From contig NZ_JACYUY010000014.1 of the NCBI RefSeq assembly GCF_014842025.1, forward strand, positions 86,280-150,279: a stretch of 64,000 nt of DNA, written 5' to 3'. Positions 33,727 to 42,600 of this stretch are shown in pieces. The notes under the pieces are model-generated. The model was not told where the DNA came from. It saw nothing but the letters and a program-made list of their open reading frames with translations, and did not search any database. The translations under genes and the position numbers were made by a program. Origin of the DNA: Massilia sp. CFBP 13721. Its GTDB lineage: Bacteria; Pseudomonadota; Gammaproteobacteria; Burkholderiales; Burkholderiaceae_D. The first letter of the stretch is position 1; each line of letters opens with the position of its first letter.

Positions 33727-36700
33727 ATGTCCCCACTTCCTCCTTCACCAGCTGTAAACGACGACCTCGGCTGGCTTGCCGGCGGCGGAGAAATGGGCGC
33801 GCTGATCCGGGCGATGGACTGGTCGACAACGCCGCTCGGTCCGCTGCAGGACTGGCCGCAGAGCCTGCGCACCTCGGTCAGCCTGTGCCTGTCGTCGACC
33901 TTCCCGATCCTGGTCGCCTGGGGGCCCGACGACATCCAGATCTACAACGACGCCTACCGCCCGATCTGCGGCGACCTGCATCCGCAGGCGATGGGTGCGC
34001 CGTTCAAGGAAATCTGGGCCAGCGCGCTGCCAGTGGTGGGCGACGCCTTCGACCGCGCCCATCAAGGAGAAGGCGCCTACATCAAGGACCAGCGCATGTT
34101 CCTCGACCGCCTCGGCTATCTCGAGGAAGCCTTCATGACCTTCTCGTTTTCGCCGATCCGCGACGAGTCGGGCGAAGTCGGCGGCATCTTCCACCCGATC
34201 ACCGAGTCGACGGCGACGGTGCTGAATGCGCGCCGCACGCACGGCCTGCGCGACCTGAGCGTCGACATCGCCGACGCCCGCACCCTCGACGAGATCGGAC
34301 GCGGCATCGCGGCCGAGCACGCCAATATGGCGCTGGACCTGCCCTTCCTACTGGTGTACCGGATCGACGGCGACGGCACGCTGCAACTGTGCAGCAGCGC
34401 CGGCCTCGACGCCCACCCGGCGCTGGCGCCGGCGAGCCTCGACCTGGACGACGCCTGCTGGCCTTTTGCCCGCAGCGCGCAATCCGGCGCGGTGCAGCGC
34501 ATCGATGGGCTGGCGCCGCGCTTCGGCGCCACGCCTTGCGGCAGCTACGCGGCGGCGCCCGATACGGCGCTGGTGCTGCCGATCGCCCTGCCCGGCCAGG
34601 CAGACCTGTTCGGCTTCGCCGTGGCCGGCGTGAGCGCCGCGCGCGCACTCGATGCCGACTACCTCGGTTACTACGACCTGCTGGGTGCAGCCTTGAACAC
34701 CGCCGTCGGCAACGTCGTCGCCTATGAAAAGGAACAGCGCCGCGCGGAGGAGCTGGCGCAGATCGACCGCGCCAAGACCGCCTTCTTTTCCAACGTCTCG
34801 CACGAGTTCCGCACGCCGCTGACGCTGATCCTGGGGCCGCTCGACGACGCCCTGGCCGACCCGAGCGAGCCACTCGGCCCGGTGCAGCGCAAGCGCGTCG
34901 ACCTCACCCACCGCAATGCGCTGCGCTTGCTAAAACTGGTAAATTCGCTGCTCGATTTTTCGCGCATCGAAGCGGGCCGGGTGCAGGCGACCTATGTCGC
35001 GACCGACCTGGCGCGCCTCACCGCCGATCTTGCCAGCGTGTTCGAATCGGCCATGGCCAAGGGCGGCCTGCGCTACGAGGTCGATTTACAGGATCCGGGC
35101 GAGCCGGTCTGGGTCGACCGCGACATGTGGGAAAAGATCGTTTTTAATCTGCTGTCGAACGCCTTCAAATTCACGCTCGCGGGCAGCGTTGCCATTACCC
35201 TGCGCCGGCACGCGGACATGGTGCGCCTGTCGGTGATCGATACCGGCAGCGGCATCCCGCACGCCGAACTGCCACGTGTGTTCGAGCGCTTCCACCGCAT
35301 CGAAGGCACGCCGGGCCGTACTTATGAAGGCACCGGCATCGGCCTGGCACTGATCCAGGAGCTGGTGCGCCTGCATGGCGGCACCATCGCCGTGCACAGC
35401 GTCGAGGGACAAGGCACCCGCTTCGACGTCGACCTGCCCTTCGGCCATGCGCACCTGCCCGAAGAACGGCTCGTCGACGCCGCCGCCGAACCTGTGCTGG
35501 CGCAGCGCATGGGCGCCGCCTTCGTCGAGGAAGCGCTGCGCTGGCTGCCCGACGAAGAAGCGTCTGCGAGCGCGCGTACTGCCCCCGCCGGCACCCTGCT
35601 GCTGCCGGCCGCGCCGCTGCCGCGCATCCTGATCGCCGACGACAACAACGACATGCGCGCCTATTTGAAGGCGCTGCTCGATCCGCATGCCGAGGTGACC
35701 GTCTGCGCCGATGGCGAAGCGGCGTTCGAGTTGCTGCTGCGCGATCCGCCCGACCTGCTGCTGAGCGACGTGATGATGCCGAAGCTCGACGGCTTCGGTC
35801 TGATTGCGCGCATCCGTGCGCACGATACCCTGCGCGACCTGCCGGTGATGTTGCTGTCGGCGCGCGCCGGCGAGGAAGCCAAGGTCGAAGGCTTGCAGGC
35901 CGGCGCCGACGACTATCTCGTCAAACCCTTCGCCGCCGCCGAATTGCTGGCGCGCGTGCAGCGCCAGGTGCAGCTGGGCCGCGAACGGCGCCAGCAGCTG
36001 CAGGCCTCGGCCATGCGCGAGTCCTACTTCCATACGCTGGTGGACGTGGCGCCGGTGATGCTGTGGACAACCGACGAGAACAACCTGTGCACTTACCTGA
36101 GCCGGCGCTGGTACGAATACACCGGGCGCAGCTGGGAGCAGGACCAGGGCCTGGGCTGGCTCGAGAACGTGCATCCGGACGACTTGCCGCGCACCCGCGA
36201 CACCTTCCTGGCCGCCGCCGCGGAAGCAGCGCCGTTCCACATCGATTACCGCCTGCGCCGCCATGACGGCGCCTACCGCTGGTTCATCGATGCCGGCACG
36301 CCGCGCTTCGGCGACGACGGGCTGTTGCGCGGCTATGTCGGCACCGTGACCGACGTGCATGCGCGCACCGAAGCCGAGGAGGAACTGCAGAAGAAGAACC
36401 GCATGCAAAGCGAGTTCCTGTACACCCTTGCGCACGAGTTGCGCAACCCGCTGGCGCCGATCCGCACCGGCCTCGAGCTGATGCGCGTGAATCCGTCGGC
36501 GGCGCAGTCGGGCAAGGTGCAGGGCATGATCAAGCGCCAGGTCGACCACATGGTGCACCTGGTCGACGACCTGCTCGACATGGCGCGCCTGTCCGAGGGC
36601 AAGGTCGAGCTGCGCCGCAGCCAGGTGGCGCTGGCCGACGTGGTCAAGGACGCGGTCGAGATGAGCATGCCGCTGGTGACCGCCGGCGCGCACCGACTCG

Positions 36701-37533
36701 CGCTCGCGCTGCCGGACCAGCCGGTGCTGCTGCACGTCGACCGCCACCGCATCGCGCAAGTGCTCAACAACCTGGTCAACAACGCCGCGAAGTACACGCC
36801 GGCCGGCGGCCAGATCACGGTGCGCGCGCAGCTGCTGGGCGGCGAGGCCGTGCTGAGCGTGGCGGATAACGGCATCGGCATCGCTCCCGAGATGCTGCCG
36901 CTGATCTTCGACATGTATGCGCAGGCGCAGGAAGGCGCCGCCATGGCCCAGGGCGGCCTGGGCGTCGGCCTGAACCTGGTCAAGCGCCTGGTCGAACTGC
37001 ATGGCGGGCGCGTGAGCGCGCAGAGCGCGGGCCTGAAACAAGGCAGCTGCTTTACCGTCGTGCTGCCGTGCGGATCGCTGGCGGGGGAGGATACGCCGGA
37101 CACCGCACCGGTCGCGGCAGCAGCGGCCAGCGCGCCGGCGATGGCAGGCTTGCACATCCTCGTGGTCGACGACAACGTCGACGCCGCGCACATGCTGGGC
37201 GCCCTGCTGGAGATGAACGGCCACGCGGTGGAGATCGCGCACGACGGCGGCGCGGCGCTGGCTGCGGCTGCGCGGCTGCGCCCGGATGTCGTCTTCCTCG
37301 ACATCGGCCTGCCCGACCAGAGCGGCCACGACGTCGCGCAAGCCTTGCGCCGGATCGACGGCATGGCGCAGGCGACCCTGGTCGCCCTCACCGGCTGGGG
37401 CGCGCTGGAAGACCGCGCACGCTCGTCCGCCGCCGGCTTCGACGCGCATCTGACGAAACCGGCCAACCTGGAGCACGTGCACGCCGTGCTGCAGGAAGTG
37501 GCCGAGCGGCGTGGGGCGGCAGCGCTCAACTAG
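33727..37533 (+). CDS. Hybrid sensor kinase with two kinase cores and two receivers
   Basis: The 1268-residue cytoplasmic protein has no membrane helix or signal peptide. Domains in order: PAS-like (about 15-165), GAF (about 175-335), first HisKA with His359 (FFSNVSHEFRTPLTLIL) and HATPase to about 580, receiver 1 (about 637-755, phospho-acceptor Asp681), PAS/PAC (about 765-885), second HisKA with His903 (EFLYTLAHELRNPLAPI) and HATPase to about 1120, and receiver 2 (about 1145-1260, Asp1192). Both ATPase modules keep the N and G boxes. No output domain is fused and no response regulator adjoins, so it must signal through a distant partner. It is convergent with pbpC, seven bases apart. The start has a weak ribosome-binding site. 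Confidence 0.93.
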   Translation: MSPLPPSPAVNDDLGWLAGGGEMGALIRAMDWSTTPLGPLQDWPQSLRTSVSLCLSSTFPILVAWGPDDIQIYNDAYRPICGDLHPQAMGAPFKEIWASALPVVGDAFDRAHQGEGAYIKDQRMFLDRLGYLEEAFMTFSFSPIRDESGEVGGIFHPITESTATVLNARRTHGLRDLSVDIADARTLDEIGRGIAAEHANMALDLPFLLVYRIDGDGTLQLCSSAGLDAHPALAPASLDLDDACWPFARSAQSGAVQRIDGLAPRFGATPCGSYAAAPDTALVLPIALPGQADLFGFAVAGVSAARALDADYLGYYDLLGAALNTAVGNVVAYEKEQRRAEELAQIDRAKTAFFSNVSHEFRTPLTLILGPLDDALADPSEPLGPVQRKRVDLTHRNALRLLKLVNSLLDFSRIEAGRVQATYVATDLARLTADLASVFESAMAKGGLRYEVDLQDPGEPVWVDRDMWEKIVFNLLSNAFKFTLAGSVAITLRRHADMVRLSVIDTGSGIPHAELPRVFERFHRIEGTPGRTYEGTGIGLALIQELVRLHGGTIAVHSVEGQGTRFDVDLPFGHAHLPEERLVDAAAEPVLAQRMGAAFVEEALRWLPDEEASASARTAPAGTLLLPAAPLPRILIADDNNDMRAYLKALLDPHAEVTVCADGEAAFELLLRDPPDLLLSDVMMPKLDGFGLIARIRAHDTLRDLPVMLLSARAGEEAKVEGLQAGADDYLVKPFAAAELLARVQRQVQLGRERRQQLQASAMRESYFHTLVDVAPVMLWTTDENNLCTYLSRRWYEYTGRSWEQDQGLGWLENVHPDDLPRTRDTFLAAAAEAAPFHIDYRLRRHDGAYRWFIDAGTPRFGDDGLLRGYVGTVTDVHARTEAEEELQKKNRMQSEFLYTLAHELRNPLAPIRTGLELMRVNPSAAQSGKVQGMIKRQVDHMVHLVDDLLDMARLSEGKVELRRSQVALADVVKDAVEMSMPLVTAGAHRLALALPDQPVLLHVDRHRIAQVLNNLVNNAAKYTPAGGQITVRAQLLGGEAVLSVADNGIGIAPEMLPLIFDMYAQAQEGAAMAQGGLGVGLNLVKRLVELHGGRVSAQSAGLKQGSCFTVVLPCGSLAGEDTPDTAPVAAAAASAPAMAGLHILVVDDNVDAAHMLGALLEMNGHAVEIAHDGGAALAAAARLRPDVVFLDIGLPDQSGHDVAQALRRIDGMAQATLVALTGWGALEDRARSSAAGFDAHLTKPANLEHVHAVLQEVAERRGAAALN

Positions 37534-37540
37534 GTCCTGG

Positions 37541-39646
37541 CTAGCCGTCCTCGCCATCGGGCCGGCGATTGCCGCGCACCTCGAAGCGGCTGACGGCGAC
37601 CACCTTGCCGTCGTCCTCGACCAGTTCGAGCCGGTGTTCGCCCGGCAGCGGACGCCAGGCGAGCGCCGCGTCGGCCGCGCCGGCATCGGCGCCGTCGATG
37701 CGCCAGCGCAGGCCATTCCCGGCCTGTGCGCGCAACACGATGCGCTCCAGCTGCGCGGGGATGTCCGGATCGAGCGCGATGATGCTGCCGTCAAGCGGAT
37801 ACACGATGCGCGGCGCGCGCCGCGCGGCCGGCACCGCCTCCACGACGGCGCTCTCGGTCCCGGCCAGGAACCATTCCGGCCGCGGCGGCTCATGCGCCGG
37901 AATAAAACGCACCTCGCGCCGCAGAAGCGCGCGCGGCGCCGCACCCTGCCGGCCCGGGCGGTCGCGGTGCAGGTAATCCATCACGTCGCGCCAGACCGGG
38001 GCCGCGCCGGAGACGCCGGACACGTCCCACATCGGCTGGCCGTCGAAATTGCCGACCCAGACGCCGACCGTGTAGCGGTCCGAATAGCCCAGGCACCAGT
38101 TGTCGCGCATGTCCTTGCTGGTGCCGGTTTTTACCGCGCTCCAGTAGGCGGTGGCCAGTTCGCTGCGCAGGCCAAAGGTCGGGCTGCGCGCGCCGCGGTC
38201 GGCCAGGATGTCGCCGACGATGAAGCTGGCGCCGGCGTCGAGCACGCGCCGCCCAGCCGGCGGCGCACGCGGGCGCAAGGTGACCGGTCCCTGCAGGCCG
38301 CCGTTCGCCAGCGTCCGATACGCGTTGGCCAGTTCCAGCAGCGACACGTCGGCCGAGCCGAGCGCCAGCGAGGGGCCGTAGAATTGCGCGTCTTCGGTAA
38401 GCGAATCCAGGCCAAGTCCCTGCAGGCGCTCGTAAAAGCGCTCCAGCCCCGTCAGCAGCAGCGTGCGCACTGCCGGGATGTTGAGCGAACTGGCCAGGCT
38501 GGTGCGCACGCTGGCATAGCCCTTGAACTGGCGGTCGTAATTCTGCGGCACGTACATGCCGGCGCCGGCGGCGATATCGACCGGACTGTCGTCGAGCAGC
38601 GAGGCCGCCGTCAACAGGCGTCCCTCCAGCGCCAGCTCGTACAGGAAGGGTTTCAGGGTCGAACCGGCCTGGCGCAGCGCCAGCACGCCGTCGACTTCGC
38701 TGTTGCCAGCATTGCCGACATAGGCCAGCACTTCCCCGCTGGCGTTGTCGATCACGACCACTGCGCCGTCGCCGGCGTTGCGTTCGGCCAATGCGCGCAG
38801 GTGGCGGCGCAGGGAGTCCAGTGCGAAGCGCTGCAGGCCGGCGTCGAGCGTGCTGGGGCCGGACAGTCCGGCCTCGCCCAGCAGCCTGCGCGCGGCCTGG
38901 CGCGCCAGCGGCTGCTGCGGCTGCGCCAGCGGCCGGCCCAGGGCCACCTCGGTTTGCCATTCGATGCTGGCGCAGCCGGCCTGCGATTTCAGTTCCAGCG
39001 CCAGCGCACAGGCACGCCGCGCCACCGCCCGCGGCGCGGCGCCGGGTCCGCGCAGGAGTGCGGCCAGGATGGTTGACTCGGCCTGGTCCAGTCCCGAGGG
39101 CAGCTTGCCGAACAGGGCATTGGATGCCGCGCGTACGCCCTGCAGCTCGCCGCGAAAGCTGGCCAAGTTCAGGTAAGCCTCGAGGATTTGCCGCTTGCTC
39201 CAGCCGGCCTCGATCTCGCGCGCGGCGAGTGCCTGGTTCCACTTCTGAGTCCACGAGCGTCCGCCGGCGCCGGCGCGCAGTTCGGCATCGAGCAGGCCCG
39301 CCAGCTGCATCGTGATGGTCGATGCGCCGCGCGCGCGTTCGCGGAACAGGTTGTCCCAGGCGGCCTGGCCGGCGGCGCGCAGGTCGACGCCACCATGCTG
39401 CATGAAACGCTGGTCTTCGGCCTGCAGCACCGCCGCGCCCAGCGCCGGCGATATCTCGGCCAGCGGCGTCCAGGCCAGGCGCCGCACCCGCATGTCGACG
39501 CGCACGGCGTCGATCGGCACGCCGTGGCGGTCGAGCAGTTGGGCATCGGATGTCCGGTAGGCGGCCTGCACCTGCGCAGGGGTCGGCACGGCGGCTGCGG
39601 CGGCCGCGCTGGCCAAAACGAACAACGCCAATAACATCCTCTGCAT
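37541..39646 (-). CDS. pbpC: Penicillin-binding protein 1C
   Basis: The 701-residue bifunctional class A PBP starts with an N-terminal hydrophobic segment. Its glycosyltransferase 51 domain includes AVLQAEDQRFMQHGGVDLRAAGQAAW with the catalytic Glu and RGASTITMQLAGLL. The transpeptidase domain has SxxK in GSTLKPFLYELAL, SLN in SLASSLNIPAV and KTGTS in WSAVKTGTSKDMRDNWC. A C-terminal BiPBP_C domain carries about 100 residues after FIPAHEPPRPEW. The ATG overlaps the yfhM stop (TGATG). In E. coli the same yfhM-pbpC pair links peptidoglycan repair to a protease trap. Confidence 0.95.
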   Translation of the reverse strand: MQRMLLALFVLASAAAAAAVPTPAQVQAAYRTSDAQLLDRHGVPIDAVRVDMRVRRLAWTPLAEISPALGAAVLQAEDQRFMQHGGVDLRAAGQAAWDNLFRERARGASTITMQLAGLLDAELRAGAGGRSWTQKWNQALAAREIEAGWSKRQILEAYLNLASFRGELQGVRAASNALFGKLPSGLDQAESTILAALLRGPGAAPRAVARRACALALELKSQAGCASIEWQTEVALGRPLAQPQQPLARQAARRLLGEAGLSGPSTLDAGLQRFALDSLRRHLRALAERNAGDGAVVVIDNASGEVLAYVGNAGNSEVDGVLALRQAGSTLKPFLYELALEGRLLTAASLLDDSPVDIAAGAGMYVPQNYDRQFKGYASVRTSLASSLNIPAVRTLLLTGLERFYERLQGLGLDSLTEDAQFYGPSLALGSADVSLLELANAYRTLANGGLQGPVTLRPRAPPAGRRVLDAGASFIVGDILADRGARSPTFGLRSELATAYWSAVKTGTSKDMRDNWCLGYSDRYTVGVWVGNFDGQPMWDVSGVSGAAPVWRDVMDYLHRDRPGRQGAAPRALLRREVRFIPAHEPPRPEWFLAGTESAVVEAVPAARRAPRIVYPLDGSIIALDPDIPAQLERIVLRAQAGNGLRWRIDGADAGAADAALAWRPLPGEHRLELVEDDGKVVAVSRFEVRGNRRPDGEDG

Positions 39647-42600
39647 CAGCGCCCCACCACCACCGCCGCATTCGGCGCTTCGCTGAACATCTCGGGGCTG
39701 TACATCGCCTCGACCCGCGTCGGCGGCAAGTTGAAATTGCCTTCGTTATTCAGGCGCACCGTGTATTCGATGCTCCACTTCCCTTTCGGGACCCAGGAAT
39801 AATAGGCGCGGAAGGCGCCGCTGCTCCGCTCCTCGAAGTCCGGCTGCACCCAGCCGCGCCGCGTCTCACTTCGCGTTGCGATCTGCGCGTCGCGCCCGAG
39901 GCCGGTGCCGAGGATGCTGGCGCTGGCCGGAATCGGATCGTCGACCACGACCCAGCTCATGTCGGCCTGCGCCTCGAGGTCGAGCTTGACGCGGTAGACG
40001 TCGCCGCGCGCCCAGCTGCCCGCCCTGGCCTGCTCGACCGGGGTGACGCTGCGCGCGATGCGGTAACCCGAGGACAGCGGCGCCTTCAATGGCACCGCCG
40101 CCAGGCTCTGCACGGTGGCCCAGGGCTTGCCGCCACCCTCGTGACGCAGCGTCAGCTGGGCGCGGCCCTCGGGCCAGGCCTGCAGCACGCTGTTTGGTAC
40201 CGTACCGGTCCAACTGGCGGGTTTGCCGGCGCCTGACAGCACGGCGCTGCTGGTGCCGGTGACCGGCTGCGCCTCGAACTTCGCCGAGAATTTTTCCAGC
40301 GCCAGCGTACCCCAGGCATTCGCCAGCGTCGTGCTCCAGTGACCCTTCTGCTGGCGCCCCAGCGTGCCGCGCGCGAGGCGGCCCATGTCGCCCTGCCAGG
40401 CCGGGTTGTCGAGCATGGCCAGCAGCAGGCGGTTGGCGTTGACGTCGGGCGAAGCCATCAGCCACCACCAGTCGTCGCTGCGCTCGGTCGAAAAGCCCAT
40501 CGTCGTGCCTTGCAGGTTCAGGCGCGCGCGCAGGATCTGCTGCGCCTGGGCCAGCAGGCTGTCGCGCCGCTCCAGCGCGGGCGAACGCTGCAGCACCAGG
40601 TACCAGTCGATGATGGCCGAGGTCGGCCACAGGGTCGGCTCGACCGTGAACGATTGCAGCCATGCCTGGCGTACCGGCTCGATGCGCGACAGCGCCTCCA
40701 ATGCGGCCAGCTTGCGCACCGCCAGCTCGCCCGTGCGCAGGCCGCTGCCGCGCACGATCTTCCCTTCGACAAAGGCAATCAGGCCGGCCTGCATGCGTTC
40801 GCGCGCTTCCGGCGCGATCGCGAAGCCGGCTTCCGTCGTCACCGACAGGATGTAGGCCGTGAGGCTGTCTCTGCCCTCCAACATCGATGCAAAATATTTC
40901 ACCAGGCCGTCGCCGTCGAGATGGGCCGGCAGGGTCGCCGCGACCTGGGTCCACTCCTTCTCGTCGCGCAGCGCCACCGCGCGCGAGGTGCGCTGCTCGA
41001 AACAGGAATAGGGATAGGCGGCCATGTAGTCGCGTACGCCGGCGAGGCTGCCGCCCAGGCGTGGGCTGAACGTGGTGCGCACGCCGCCGTAGCCGGGCAG
41101 CGCGTCAAGCGGCCGCTCGACCTGCATGGACTTCGGCCCGTCGAGCTGCAGCAGCGTCGCCTGCAGCGTACGCACCGGCACCGCGGCGCCGACCTTTTGC
41201 ACGATGCGGATGCTGTCGCTAGCTGCCCCGCCCTTCGCATCGACCTGCCAGCGCAGCGCTTGCGCCTGCGGCACTGTTATGTCCCAGAACAGCTCGCGCG
41301 ATGCGCCGGCATCGAGCGTGACCGTCTGCGCCGCCAGGGACCGCGGCGCGCCCGCATCGGCCGTCATCTGCGCCGCCAGTTGCACCTGCTGCGCGCGCTC
41401 GGAGGCATTACGCACAGTAAAACCGGCGCGCAAGCGGTCGCCGGCGCGCACCAGCTGCGGCAATCCGGACATCAGCATCAGGTCTTGCGTGCTGCGCACC
41501 TCGACCGAGCCGGTGCCGAACAAGCCGGCGCCGGCGCTGGCCACCGCCACGATGCGGAAACCCGTCAGCGAATCGTTCAGCGGCACGGTCACCTGCGCTT
41601 CTCCCTGCGCATCGAGTTTGACCTTGCCCTGCCACAGCAGCAGGGTGTCGAACAGTTCGCGGCTGGCGCTCTGCCCGCCGCCGCCGCCATGCGCGACCGC
41701 CTTGCGGCCGAAGTGGCGTTTACCGACGACCTGCATCTGCGCGGTCGACGTTTCCACCTGCAGGCCGCGCTCGCTCATCATGGTGTCGAGCAGCTTCCAG
41801 CTGTCGTTCGGTTCCAGTTCCAGCAGGCCGACGTCGACGGCGGCCAGTGCGATCTCGGCGCCAGGAGACAGCGGCTTGCCGTCGGCCCGCGTGACTTTTA
41901 CACGCACCGCGGCGCGCTCGCGCACTTTATAGACCGGCTTGTCGCTGGCGACCTGCACGTGCAATTCGTGCGCCGCCCAGCCGATCCGCACCGGCGCGAT
42001 GCCGAGTTTATAGGCGGGCTTGCCGAGGTCGACCAGCGCGGTCGGCTGCACACCGGCCACGCGCCCGCGCACCACCAGCGCCGAGACGAACACGTTCGGC
42101 GCATAGCTCGCCTTGATCGGCAGGGAGATGGTCGGGTCCTGGGCCGAGATGCGCCGTAGATACGTGTCGAGGATGCCTTCGCGCTCGACCGTCACCAGCA
42201 CCGTGGCGGCGCGGAAGGGCATGCGCAGCTGGAAGCTGGCGCGCTCGCCTGGCTCGAATCGCGGTTTTACGGGCAACAGGTCGATGCGGTCGTTGTCGGA
42301 TGCCTCGAACCACTGCGCGCCGCGCCCGGCCACCCAGACATCGCTGCGCGCCATGCTGGGGCGGCCATCAAGGTCGACAGCGCGGGCGCGCAGAATCAGG
42401 TTGCCCTCGGCCGGCGCCTTCAGTTCGCACAGCAGCAGGCCGCGTGCATCGCTGGCGCCGGCGCAGGCGGCGCCGATGCGCTTGATCTCGCTGCTGTTTT
42501 CGTAGGCATAAAAGCCGCCGACCAGGCGCCGCCGGTGCGAATAGGTCACGCGCTGGAACACGTCGACCTCGACCTGGGTTCCCGCGACCGGTTTGCCCTT

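Noticed and set aside
35086..37944. A 952-codon minus-strand open frame across the hybrid kinase
   Set aside because: It crosses two convergent genes with recognisable domains and has no family features itself.
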